A stretch of 51,343 nt of DNA, taken from NCBI RefSeq assembly GCF_016862515.1, contig NZ_BONC01000058.1, forward strand, positions 1-51,343, in the 5' to 3' direction. Of this stretch, positions 24,134-32,407 are shown one piece after another. The notes under the pieces are model-generated. The model had not been told where the DNA came from. It did no database searches and saw only the letters and a list, made by a program, of their open reading frames with translations. How positions within the stretch are numbered: position 1 is the first letter of the stretch; each line of letters begins with the position of its first letter. This DNA comes from Asanoa iriomotensis (lineage in GTDB: Bacteria; Actinomycetota; Actinomycetes; Mycobacteriales; Micromonosporaceae). The translations under genes and the position numbers were made by a program.

Positions 24134-24882
24134 CGTTCCTGGACGACGCGGCGGACCGGTTGGCGGCGCTGCCCGGCGTGGAGGCCGTCACGCTGGGCGG
24201 TTCACGCGCGGAGGGCACGCACAGGCCGGACAGCGACTGGGACGTCGCGGTCTACTACCGCGACCACTTCGACCCGGCCGACCTGCGCGCGATCGGCTGG
24301 CCGGGCGAGGTCGCCGAGCTGGGCGGCTGGGGCGGCGGCGTCTTCAACGGCGGCGCGTGGCTGACCATCGACGGCAACCGGGTGGACGTCCACTACCGCG
24401 ACCTGGCGGTCGTCGAACACGAACTGGCCGAGTCACGGGAGGGCCGCTTCCACTTCGAGCCGCTGTTGTTCCACCTGGCGGGCATCCCGAGCTACCTGGT
24501 GGTGGCCGAACTGGCCGTCAACGAGGTGCTGCGCGGGACCCTGCCGCGGCCGGACTACCCGCCGGCACTGCGCGCGGCGGCACCACGGGCGTGGCGACAG
24601 AGAGCGGACCTGACCATCGGGTACGCGCGCGGCGCGCACGCCTCCCGCGGCCACGCCACGGAGGTCGCGGGCCTGCTGGCAACCGCGGCGCTGCAGACGG
24701 CGCACGCGGTCCTCGCGGCCCGCGGCGAATGGGTGACGAACGAAAAACGCCTCCTGGACCGCGTGGGCCTACGCGCCATCGACCAGGTCATCACAGGCCT
24801 ACGCCCGGACCCGACCACACTGACGCAAGCTGTCGCCGACGCGGAATCCCTGTTCGCCGCGGCAACCGACAGGAAACCCTAG
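24130..24882 (+). CDS. Nucleotidyltransferase domain protein
   Basis: 250 residues. GGSRAEGTHRPDSDWDVAVY (residues 22-41) is the GS...DxD motif of the polymerase beta-like nucleotidyltransferase fold. The C-terminal domain is helical and resembles DUF4037-like partners. The ATG at 24130 overlaps the sigma factor stop (ATGA), so it is the third gene of the ECF41 operon, which is not a usual partner for this sigma group. Acceptor unknown. Confidence 0.85.
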   Translation: MTFLDDAADRLAALPGVEAVTLGGSRAEGTHRPDSDWDVAVYYRDHFDPADLRAIGWPGEVAELGGWGGGVFNGGAWLTIDGNRVDVHYRDLAVVEHELAESREGRFHFEPLLFHLAGIPSYLVVAELAVNEVLRGTLPRPDYPPALRAAAPRAWRQRADLTIGYARGAHASRGHATEVAGLLATAALQTAHAVLAARGEWVTNEKRLLDRVGLRAIDQVITGLRPDPTTLTQAVADAESLFAAATDRKP

Positions 24883-25208
24883 ATGGATCTATTCCGAGGG
24901 GATGGCAGGAGATGCCGGCTGCGCCTCGGACCGTTCCGCTTCGGGTTGTCCCGGGCTGATCAGGTGTGGCTGGTCAACCCCTGAATCGTGCGCGTCGAAT
25001 GATCCGGTGCGGTAGGCCTGCGCGACGCGCCGCCGGGTTACCTGATCCCGCACACCCGATCAGGCGGCTGGGTCGTCCTGATCCGGTGAGGTTCACCCGA
25101 TCATGGCCGGGCCCGGTTGCTCGGCGCCTGCCGCGAGTCGGTGATCAGGCGATCGTGGCCCTGAGGGTCGCCGAGGCGAACGCTCCTCGGCGACCCTCAG
25201 GGGCATCG
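24883..25208. other. 326-bp gene-free region with GATCAGG motifs
   Basis: No gene seen between the convergent nucleotidyltransferase and hydrolase genes. The motif GATCAGG or its complement CCTGATC recurs near 24956, 25040, 25057, 25079 and 25143, with further GATC sites near 25098 and 25151. The region ends with a strong hairpin at 25159-25202. Confidence 0.65.
25159..25202. terminator. Perfect 18-bp hairpin between convergent genes
   Basis: CCCTGAGGGTCGCCGAGG and its exact complement are separated by an 8-nt loop, 7 bp from the hydrolase stop. Probably a terminator for both strands. Confidence 0.75.
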
Positions 25209-25889
25209 CTAAGGGTGGCGTAGGTGCCGGGCGAGGAATCGTTCGGCGCTGTCGTGTTCCCACGGTGGTAGCTCGGCGTGGCGGCCCGGGTTCGCGTGCA
25301 AGGTCTTCTCGGTCGAGGAGAACGCGTCGTAGACCGCGAGCCCGGCCGCTCGTGGGACGAGTTCGTCGTCCCATTGCAGCAGGAAACGGACCGGGATCGT
25401 CACCTTGGCCGCTGCCGCGGCCAGGGCTTCGGTGCCGACCAGGCCGAGCACCGCGGCGGTGATGCGCGGCTCGGCCGCGGCCAGCGGGATGCCCAGGGCG
25501 CTGCCGAGGGAGACACCCCAGTAGCCGACCGGGCCGTGGCCGGGGTGAGCGTCGAGGACCGCCTGCCACTCCGGGACCGCGCGGGTGGCGAGCGCCGCGT
25601 TGTAGTCGGCTACGAGCGGGCCGAGCGGCTCTGTCCGGGCGCGGATGGCCGCCACGAAGCGTTCGTCTTCGGGGTCGCGGGGGCGGTCGCCGTGCCCAGG
25701 TGCGTCGATGGCGATGGCGGTGAAGCCGAGGTTGGTGACGACGCGCTGCGCGCGGGCGACGACGCTCGGGGCCAGCTTGTGCTGGCCACCGCCGTGGCCG
25801 AGGAGCACTAGAGGGGCGTCGTCTCCGCCGGCGCACCAGCGGACGCCAGGAACGTCGCCGACGCGGAAGTGTTGTGCGGTGATGTGCAT
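25209..25889 (-). CDS. Alpha/beta hydrolase (dienelactone hydrolase-like)
   Basis: 226 residues. Oxyanion segment LLGHGGGQHK near residue 30, nucleophile Ser127 in GVSLG, acid Asp174 or 175 in QWDDELVP, and His204 in NPGRHAELP: a complete catalytic triad in the right order. No signal peptide, so cytosolic. ATG at 25889 preceded by AAAGGCACC-like sequence. Monocistronic, as the next gene upstream is 126 bp away. Substrate unknown. Confidence 0.88.
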   Translation of the reverse strand: MHITAQHFRVGDVPGVRWCAGGDDAPLVLLGHGGGQHKLAPSVVARAQRVVTNLGFTAIAIDAPGHGDRPRDPEDERFVAAIRARTEPLGPLVADYNAALATRAVPEWQAVLDAHPGHGPVGYWGVSLGSALGIPLAAAEPRITAAVLGLVGTEALAAAAAKVTIPVRFLLQWDDELVPRAAGLAVYDAFSSTEKTLHANPGRHAELPPWEHDSAERFLARHLRHP

Positions 25890-26015
25890 CGAGGTGCCTT
25901 TCGGGAGTGCCGTGGGCGCTCCCGGGTCACCTCAGACCCTGTGCGAGGAGAGCACCCGACCTGTCACAGCGTTGATGGGTCTCACCTCCTCCAGTCGTCA
26001 CGTACCTGGTGAAAC

Positions 26016-26696
26016 CTACCAGGCCGGGCTCAGCGCCAGCCGCCGAATTTCGTGCCGCTTCAGCACCTCGCGCGCGTGGGGTGGCAGCGGGGCGCGGCCG
26101 GTCGCCACGCGGACCAAGGTCACCTGGTCCCAGCCGAGCTCGTCCAGCGCCGCGCCGGCGGTGGGCAGCAGCAGGTCGGTCAGGACCGCCGCGGCCGGCG
26201 GGGTCAGCCAGGCCGGCAGGTCCAGCGCCGCCGCCAGGTCCAGGCCGTGTACCCCGACCTCGACCACCCGCGTCACGAGGAACTCGGTCAGCAGCATCGC
26301 GTCGCCGTGCCGGGTACGGACGATCCGCCCCTCGGGCGCGGCCGCGCACCGCGCGACCACGGACCGCCAGGTGCGCTCGAACTCGGCGGCCAGCGCGGCG
26401 CCGGACCCGGCCAGAGCCGCGCGCTCCTGGCCACCCTCGACGCGGGCACGGTCTACCACGGGCGCGAACCGCTCGTCCGGGCGGTAGTAGCCGACCGCGT
26501 CCACGTCGGCTGCCGCCGGTGCCACGCCGTCGAGCATCCCCGGCACCCGGGCGATCGTGGTGACCACGTGGCCGACCAGCCCGGCGACGTCCCACGGCGG
26601 GCACGCCGTCGCCCGTGACCAGTCCGAAGAAGACAGACCACCCAGCACCTCGCCGAGCCGGGCCGCCTCAGCGCAGAAGGCGTCAAGCACGCTCAT
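26016..26696 (-). CDS. Maleylpyruvate isomerase-like (mycothiol-dependent, DinB fold) protein
   Basis: 226 residues. The N-terminal MDMPI domain has LSSSDWSRATACPPWDVAGLVGHV in pieces, with the metal-ligand-type His in LVGHV and a second in GVHGLDLAAAL. Such proteins use mycothiol, or are relatives that have lost activity. The start chosen is the ATG at 26696. The frame is open to another ATG at 26903 that begins with the same residues (MSVLDA), but the intervening DNA consists of duplicated 5' ends, so that long form is doubtful. Confidence 0.82.
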   Translation of the reverse strand: MSVLDAFCAEAARLGEVLGGLSSSDWSRATACPPWDVAGLVGHVVTTIARVPGMLDGVAPAAADVDAVGYYRPDERFAPVVDRARVEGGQERAALAGSGAALAAEFERTWRSVVARCAAAPEGRIVRTRHGDAMLLTEFLVTRVVEVGVHGLDLAAALDLPAWLTPPAAAVLTDLLLPTAGAALDELGWDQVTLVRVATGRAPLPPHAREVLKRHEIRRLALSPAW

Positions 26697-26818
26697 CCCA
26701 ACACCTTCCGCAACCAGGCCGTAGAGACGCCGCCACCGGGCGGGTCCAACGAAGACAACCCGCCCACCACCCGATCGAGCGGGGCCGCCTCGGCGGCGAA
26801 AGCGTCGAGCACGCTCAT
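26693..26818 (-). pseudogene. Duplicated 5' end of the MDMPI gene (41-codon ORF)
   Basis: An ATG at 26818 opens a 41-codon frame whose first 25 residues (MSVLDAFAAEAAPLDRVVGG then LSSLD) copy the N-terminus of the neighbouring gene. It ends VLG with a TGA overlapping the true ATG at 26696. Most likely a broken duplicate; a coupled leader peptide is possible but unproven. Confidence 0.5.
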
Positions 26819-26948
26819 CCCAGCACCCGCAAAACCCGCCGTGGAGATGCCGCCGCCGGGCGAGGCCGGCCGCCTCGGCGGCTAAAGCGTCGAGCACGCT
26901 CATCCGAGGGACCTCGGCAAAAACGCGCCGTCGAGATGTCGGGGGTGG
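26697..26948. repeat. Imperfect repeats of the MDMPI gene start
   Basis: On the minus strand ATGAGCGTGCTCGACGC recurs with starts at 26903 and 26818, and with one change at 26696. Each copy is preceded by related DNA (CATCTC or GTCTCT, ACGGCG, then G/T-rich). Copy spacings are 85 and 122 bp. No other gene is seen here. Confidence 0.8.
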
Positions 26949-27895
26949 TCAGGCCAGCACCTGCGCGAACCGGGCTGTGTCGATGTTGCCGCCCGAGAGG
27001 ATCACGCCGACGTTTCCGTTGAACTGGCCTGTTAGGACCGCCGCGAGGCCCGTTGCGCCGCTTGGTTCCAGCACCAGTTTGAGACGGTCGAAGGCGAAGC
27101 GCATCGCGGCGCGGATTTCGTCGTCTGTGACCAGGACGATCTCGTCGACCAGGCGGCGGTTGATCGAGAATGTCAGTTCGCCTGGGATGTCGGCGGCCTG
27201 GCCGTCCGCGATCGTTCGTGGCACCGGGATGCGCACCCGCTGCCCGGCGGCCAGCGATCGTCGGGTGTCGTCGCCGTCGGTCGGCTCGACGCCGACCACT
27301 CGTACACCCGGATGCAGGCCCTTCGCCGCCGTCGCGGTGCCGGCGATCAGGCCGCCGCCGCCGACCGGCGCCACCACCACGTCCAGCGGTCCCACCGTCT
27401 CGAACAGCTCCAGCGCCGCCGTTCCCTGGCCGGCGATCACGTCCGGATGCTCGTACGGCGGAATCAGCGCCAGACCCCGCGACGCCGCGAGTGCCTCACC
27501 CAGCGCGACCCGGTCCCGGTGTAGCGGTCGTAGGTCTGGATCTCCGCGCCGTAACCGGCCACCGCCGCCCGTTTCGACGACGGGGTGTCCTCCGGCATCA
27601 GGATCACCGCGGTGCTGCCCAACTCCCGCGCCGCGAGGGCGACGGCCTGGGCGTGGTTGCCGGACGAGTAGGCCGCGATCCCCCGCCGCAACTGCTCGGG
27701 CGACAGCCGGGACACCGCGTTGTACGCGCCCCGGAACTTGAACGCGCCGATTCGCTGCAGGTTCTCGCACTTGAGGTGCACCCGCGCGCCGGCGTGGGCG
27801 TCGAGGGTGCGGGAGCGGATGACGGGCGTGCGGTGCGCGACGCCGGCGATCCGGTCGGCGGCGGCGCGGACGTCCGCGAGGGTCGGGGCGGTCAC
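26949..27895 (-). pseudogene. Threonine/serine dehydratase, frameshifted
   Basis: A PLP enzyme (threonine ammonia-lyase, catabolic TdcB-like size of about 315 codons) split by one missing base. The first part (27895-27517) has the PLP lysine in KFRGAYN (Lys53) and YSSGNHAQ, and reaches AEIQTYDRYT. The frame then breaks in the run ACCGGGACC near 27517. The next frame resumes as DRVALGEALAASRG, with the glycine loop VGGGGLIAG and the end GGNIDTARFAQVLA. Both halves are otherwise intact. The GTG start overlaps the stop of the M16-like gene. This is either a recent inactivation or a sequencing error in a G run. Confidence 0.85.
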
Positions 27896-29574
27896 GCGGA
27901 CGATTCTCCCCGCCGCGCCGACCAGGCCCGCAGGAAGGACCGCCCGAACCAGCCGGCGATCAGCCAGCCGCCGATCAGGCCGATGACGCGGGCGTCGGCG
28001 AAACCGACGATCATGCCGATCGTGTACGTAAGCGCGGCGCCACCCACCACGGCGGTGAGCAGCCCGAGCGCGGCCAGCCGCAGCCAACCCGGCCCCAGCC
28101 GTCGCCGGGACAGCCACCGTCGGGCCGCCGCAACGGAACCCGGCGCGGGCGAGGCAGAGGGCTGGCCCGGCATCCGCACCACCACCTCCGGCGGCACCCG
28201 CCGGTCGATCGCCTCGACGTTCAGGGCCGCGTAGACAGCGGGGTCGGCGACCACGACCATGCCGTCGTGGCCGATCAGCACCCGCCGCCCGTCGGGGTGG
28301 GCGAGCATGACCGTGCACTCCGCGTACCGCACGGTGGCGGCCTCGTCGTCGGTGCCGACCACGCTGACGCCGTCGTCGCCGACGTGGAGGTGGGGCCCGT
28401 CGCCGCTGGTCCGGGCGTGGTCGCGGCCGCGGATCCTGGTCTCGGAGGTGGTCGGCGCGGGCGCGTAGCCGGCCCAGGCCGCCCCGCGCGGCGGCGCCAT
28501 CAGCAGGGCCGCCTTGTGTGCCTCCTGGGCGACCGCGTGTGCCGCCTCGGCGGTGACCTCCCCCAGCGCCGCCACCTCGGTGTCGACGTCGCCGAGCGGA
28601 CGGCCGGTGAGCAGCCGGAACGACTGGGTCGGCAGCAGGCCCGCGGCCGCGTCGACACCGCCGGCGTCGCGGACGGCGCCGGACACCGCGACGGCCAGGT
28701 CCGCCGGCTGGGCCGGTGCGGCGCGCAGCGCGGCCAGGACGTCGATCACGCCGCCGAGGACGGCGTCCTGCTTCTCGTCGAGCGCGTCCACGTACGCGGC
28801 GATCACCGCGTTGCCGTCGCCGCGTTCGGCGTACTCGACCGCCGTGGTGTACGACAGGCCGGTGTCGAGGCGCAGCGCCTTGTAGAGCCGCCGCTGCAGC
28901 AGGTGGGCGTAGACGATCGCGGCCGCCGACTCCGGCACGACGGTGTCGGTCGCGGTCGAGGGTCCGCCGGCGAAAAACGCGGGAGTGGCGGGCAGCGCCG
29001 AGGTGGGTGCGGGCACCGGCTGCCGGTGGCCGCTGGGCAGGTCGAGCCGCAAGCCGGCGGGCACGCCGTCGCCGGCGACCCACAGCACGGCGTTCTCGCG
29101 GGTGAAGTGGGCGGCCACCCAGGCGAGCAGGTCGTCGGCGGTCAGCGCGTGCAGCCCCCACTCGGGATAGCTGACCAGGCCGTAGCCGCGGGAGCCGTAC
29201 CGCCACAGCGGCAGGTCCCTGGTCGGCCCGGACCCTCGGCCGTGCTCCTCGGTGCGCAGCACGTCGCGTTCCATCGCCAGGCGGCCGGTGTCCAGGGCGG
29301 CCAGCGACCCGCAGAGGCGGGTGAAGAAGTCGACGAGGTCGTCGGGCTCACCCTGCGCGTAGAAGGTGGTGGTGGTCAGGCCGGTGTTGCCGTTGTGGTG
29401 GTACGCGCTGCCGCCGATCGGGTGCAGCGCGAGGTGCTCGACGAGGTGGGTGATGCCGCGCCGCGCCAGGGTCTCGTCGGCCTGCCCGACCCGGAACACG
29501 AGCCCGGCGCGGGGCGGCCCGACGGTGGGCGCGACCAGCGTCGGCACGCCGTCGACCTCGGTGCGGGTCACCAC
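27892..29574 (-). CDS. M16-family (insulinase-like) peptidase domain with C-terminal membrane segments
   Basis: 560 residues. The inverted zinc motif HxxEH is present (His43, Glu46, His47 in HLVEH), followed by an M16-like domain to about 380. A linker leads to two or so hydrophobic segments at about 490-535 (LAALGLLTAVVGGAALTYTIGM; VIGLIGGWLIAGWF), so it appears membrane-anchored. A single M16 domain pair with a membrane tail is unlike secreted pitrilysins. Start GTG at 29574 or 29571; the latter overlaps the upstream stop (GTGA). It overlaps the dehydratase gene downstream. Confidence 0.8.
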   Translation of the reverse strand: MVTRTEVDGVPTLVAPTVGPPRAGLVFRVGQADETLARRGITHLVEHLALHPIGGSAYHHNGNTGLTTTTFYAQGEPDDLVDFFTRLCGSLAALDTGRLAMERDVLRTEEHGRGSGPTRDLPLWRYGSRGYGLVSYPEWGLHALTADDLLAWVAAHFTRENAVLWVAGDGVPAGLRLDLPSGHRQPVPAPTSALPATPAFFAGGPSTATDTVVPESAAAIVYAHLLQRRLYKALRLDTGLSYTTAVEYAERGDGNAVIAAYVDALDEKQDAVLGGVIDVLAALRAAPAQPADLAVAVSGAVRDAGGVDAAAGLLPTQSFRLLTGRPLGDVDTEVAALGEVTAEAAHAVAQEAHKAALLMAPPRGAAWAGYAPAPTTSETRIRGRDHARTSGDGPHLHVGDDGVSVVGTDDEAATVRYAECTVMLAHPDGRRVLIGHDGMVVVADPAVYAALNVEAIDRRVPPEVVVRMPGQPSASPAPGSVAAARRWLSRRRLGPGWLRLAALGLLTAVVGGAALTYTIGMIVGFADARVIGLIGGWLIAGWFGRSFLRAWSARRGESSA

Positions 29575-30029
29575 GGCAGGAACCGGCGAGGGCCGGCGGC
29601 ACGGGCCCGGAACTCCCGAAACCGGGCTTCAGGGTCGCCGCTGAACATGGACCACGGCGCGTGTGCGCCGTCGGACAGCCGGCTGGTCGCCTCGGTGGCG
29701 AACGCGTGCATGTCCTCGAGCGACCAGCCCCACTTCGCGCACAGTTGCTGCAGCAGTTGGCGCTGGCCGGGGAGATGGTGGGGGTCGAGGGCGGCGAGGC
29801 GGTCGTACCGGCGGCGCGCTTCGGCCTGGCCCATCTCGAGACCGCGTGCGGTGGTCAGCCGGGCCGTCCAGTCCGCGTTGTCGCCGACCATGTCGATCAT
29901 CGTTGTCCGGGTGTGGCCGTCCAGGCCGGCGATGACCTTCGATGCGGCCGGCCAGTCGCGGGCTGCGAGCGCCTGCCGGACCGCCGCGACGTCGGGGTCG
30001 GCGGCGGTCGGGTCGAGGGACAGCTGCAT
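29568..30029 (-). CDS. Conserved hypothetical protein
   Basis: 153 residues, soluble, acidic and helical, rich in Trp and His (ARDWPAASKVIAGLDGH; LAALDPHHLPGQ; LCAKWGWSLEDMHAFA). I do not recognise a characterised family; the DPHHLPGQ and helical-repeat look recalls small DUF4034-type proteins. Its stop overlaps the start of the M16-like gene, so the two, and the dehydratase after them, form one operon. Confidence 0.75.
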   Translation of the reverse strand: MQLSLDPTAADPDVAAVRQALAARDWPAASKVIAGLDGHTRTTMIDMVGDNADWTARLTTARGLEMGQAEARRRYDRLAALDPHHLPGQRQLLQQLCAKWGWSLEDMHAFATEATSRLSDGAHAPWSMFSGDPEARFREFRARAAGPRRFLPW

Positions 30030-30084
30030 GCCGCGGATCGTAAATGATCTTCACGTGTACGGGTGCCCCGGCCGGACAAGGCGG

Positions 30085-30849
30085 CTATTTGAGCAGTTCC
30101 ACCGCCCGCGCGACGGCCGCGTGGATGGCCTGCCGGGACTGGTCGGTGTCGTCGAGGACGTCGAAGGCGTGCTGCCCGTCGGGCAGGTCGATGATCTCCA
30201 CCGATGACGCGGCGGCGACGAACTGCTCGACGAAGCCGGCCAGAAGCGGCCGTTCCCGCCCGACGCGGGTGAGCACGATCGGCGGTGCGGCGGCACCGGC
30301 CTCGGCGACCGCGTCGATCGGCGCGAACCGCGGATCCAGGTGCAGCCGGTCCGCGACCGGCAGGTGCGGGGCGGGCGTGGCGAGCAGCGGGTAGCTCAGC
30401 AGGATCGCCCGCAGCCAACCCGGCCGCTCGCGCAGCCAGTCGGCGGCGAGCAGCCCTCCCCCGGAGAAGACCCAGTAGGCCACCCGCGTGCCGTCGACCG
30501 AGGGATGGGCGCGCAGCAAAGCGCTGGCGGAGGCGACGTCGGCGGCGGACGTGACGGCGTCGACGGTGGGACCGTCGGGCCCGTCGACGACCCGCAGACG
30601 GTGGTCGACGACCCCGACCGCGAGACCGGCGGCGTGCAGCAGGGCCGCGTATCCGATGTGGACCGGCCAGCCGCGCGGGGTGACACCGAGGTCGTCGGGG
30701 ATCGGCCCGCCGTGCACGAGCAGCACGAGCGGGTGCGGGCCGGGGCCGTCGGGCAGGTACAGGTCGAGGTTGGGGGCGACCTGGACGGGCGGCGCCGGGT
30801 CGGGGTGGTCGGCGACGAACGGGCGCAGGAACCGCGGTGTCTCGTTCAC
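30085..30849 (-). CDS. Alpha/beta hydrolase
   Basis: 254 residues. LVLLVHGGPIPD near residue 45 gives the HG oxyanion segment; the nucleophile is Ser129 in VFSGGGLL; His227 in PDGQHAFDV completes the triad. It resembles dienelactone hydrolase or esterase-lipase proteins. Start is the GTG at 30849, 51 bp from the divergent ECF42 sigma gene; the frame upstream (to 30966) would overlap that gene. Substrate unknown. Confidence 0.87.
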   Translation of the reverse strand: MNETPRFLRPFVADHPDPAPPVQVAPNLDLYLPDGPGPHPLVLLVHGGPIPDDLGVTPRGWPVHIGYAALLHAAGLAVGVVDHRLRVVDGPDGPTVDAVTSAADVASASALLRAHPSVDGTRVAYWVFSGGGLLAADWLRERPGWLRAILLSYPLLATPAPHLPVADRLHLDPRFAPIDAVAEAGAAAPPIVLTRVGRERPLLAGFVEQFVAAASSVEIIDLPDGQHAFDVLDDTDQSRQAIHAAVARAVELLK

Positions 30850-30900
30850 GCCCGGCAGTCTGCTCGCACGCCGGCCGCCGCGCGAGCGAGAATCGGTCGG

Positions 30901-32106
30901 GTGAGCGACCTGGAACCGCTGCTGCGCGACCTCGCGCCGCAGGTCCTGGCCGCGTTGGTGCGCCACTACGGCGACTTCGACGCGGCCGAGGACGCGGTGC
31001 AGGAGGCGCTGCTGGCCGCGGCGACCCAGTGGCCGGCCGAGGGAGTGCCCGACAACCCGCGCGGCTGGTTGATCACGGTGGCGTCCCGAGCGCGGATCGC
31101 GGCCTGGCGCAAGGACACCGCCCGGGAGCGGCGGGAACAGACCGCGGCGCGCCTCTCAGCCCCGGCGGCCGAGGAGGGACCGGCGCGCGACGACACCCTG
31201 ACCCTGCTCCTGCTCTGCTGCCATCCCGCGCTGACACCGGCCTCGCAGGTCGCGCTGACGCTGCGGGCGGTCGGTGGGCTGACCACGGCCGAGATCGCGC
31301 GGGCGCTGCTGGTGCCGGAGGCGACGGTCGCGCAGCGGATCAGCCGTGCGAAGCAGAAGATCAGAGCGGCCGGGGCGCGGTTCACGCTGCCGCCGCCGGA
31401 GGAGCTGCCGGTGCGGCTGGCCGCCGTACTCCACGTGCTGTATCTGATCTTCAACGAGGGCTACACGGCCAGTTCCGGGCAGCGGCTGCATCGGGTCGAG
31501 CTGACGGCGGAGGCGATCCGGCTGGCGCGGCAGCTGCAACCGCGGCTGCCCGGCGAGGGCGAGGTGGCGGGGCTGCTCGCGTTGATGCTGCTCACCGACG
31601 CCCGCCGCCCGGCCCGCACCCGCGCCGACGGTGCGCTGGTGCCGTTGGCGGAGCAGGACCGTACGCGCTGGGACCGGGCCGCGATCGCCGAAGGCGTCGA
31701 CCTGGTCAGTGCGGCGTTGACGACGACGGCGGTCGGCCCCTACCAGCTGCAGGCGGCGATCGCCGCGGTGCACGACGAGGCGCCGACCGCCGCGGACACC
31801 GACTGGCCGCAGATCCTCGGCCTGTACGACGCCCTGGACCGGGTCGCGCCGGGGCCGATGGTGACGCTCAACCGGGTGGTGGCGGTCGCGATGGTGCACG
31901 GCGCGCCGGCGGGCCTGGACGCCCTCGCGGCGGCCGACGAGGCGCTGGCGGGGCATCACCGGGTGGCGGCGGTGCGGGCGCACCTGCTGGAGATGGCCGG
32001 CGACGCGGCCGGGGCGCGGGCCGCCTACGAGCAGGCCGCCCGGCAGACGCTCAGCGAGCCCGAGCGGGCCTATCTGGTGGCGCGGGCGGCTCAGGTCTCG
32101 ACGTAG
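30901..32106 (+). CDS. ECF42-type sigma factor with C-terminal helical (TPR-like) domain
   Basis: 401 residues. Sigma region 2 (DAAEDAVQEALLAAATQWP) and region 4 (LTTAEIARALLVPEATVAQRISRAK) fill the first 160 residues. A long extension (TRWDRAAIAEG, GPYQLQAAIAAVHDEAP, LNRVVAVAM) is the DUF6596/SnoaL-unrelated domain that defines ECF42. Known ECF42 genes sit next to a YCII/DGPF-domain gene, and none is seen here. Start is the GTG at 30901. Its 3' end overlaps the convergent DUF2087 gene by 16 bp. Confidence 0.92.
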   Translation: MSDLEPLLRDLAPQVLAALVRHYGDFDAAEDAVQEALLAAATQWPAEGVPDNPRGWLITVASRARIAAWRKDTARERREQTAARLSAPAAEEGPARDDTLTLLLLCCHPALTPASQVALTLRAVGGLTTAEIARALLVPEATVAQRISRAKQKIRAAGARFTLPPPEELPVRLAAVLHVLYLIFNEGYTASSGQRLHRVELTAEAIRLARQLQPRLPGEGEVAGLLALMLLTDARRPARTRADGALVPLAEQDRTRWDRAAIAEGVDLVSAALTTTAVGPYQLQAAIAAVHDEAPTAADTDWPQILGLYDALDRVAPGPMVTLNRVVAVAMVHGAPAGLDALAAADEALAGHHRVAAVRAHLLEMAGDAAGARAAYEQAARQTLSEPERAYLVARAAQVST

Positions 32107-32372
32107 CCGCCGGTGCGCCAGTAGAGGCCGTCCTCCCGGGCCATCAGGCCGGTGTCGATCAGGTAGCGGCGCAGGGACACCCAGTCGCGCTCGTAGAAGG
32201 CGCGCAGGGCGGCGTCGACCTCTTTCTCGGCGAACTTCACGCCGGGCTCGAAGACCGTGACGATGTGCTCGAGCACCACCTGGCGCTTGGCGGCGCGCGC
32301 GGGGATCGAGGTGAGCCGGCCGTCGCGGAGGAACGCGCCGAGGATGCGTTCGCGGCGCTGGTCGAGGTCCAT
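32091..32372 (-). CDS. DUF2087 domain protein
   Basis: 93 residues. GRLTSIPARAAKRQVVLEHI and EKEVDAALRAFYERDWVSLRRYLIDTGLM (in parts) are the DUF2087 domain, a winged-helix-like domain often attached to ArsR-type regulators. Here it stands alone with no DNA-binding partner. Ends by overlapping the ECF42 gene on the other strand. ATG at 32372. Confidence 0.85.
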   Translation of the reverse strand: MDLDQRRERILGAFLRDGRLTSIPARAAKRQVVLEHIVTVFEPGVKFAEKEVDAALRAFYERDWVSLRRYLIDTGLMAREDGLYWRTGGYVET

Positions 32373-32407
32373 CGGGCCACCGTATCCGCGGGCGGTCGCC
32401 ACCGGCA

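Noticed and set aside
26697-26903. N-terminal extension of the MDMPI-like protein to the ATG at 26903
   Set aside because: Open in frame, but the extension is made of duplicated 5' ends and is Arg/Gly-rich; the start at 26696 fits the family.
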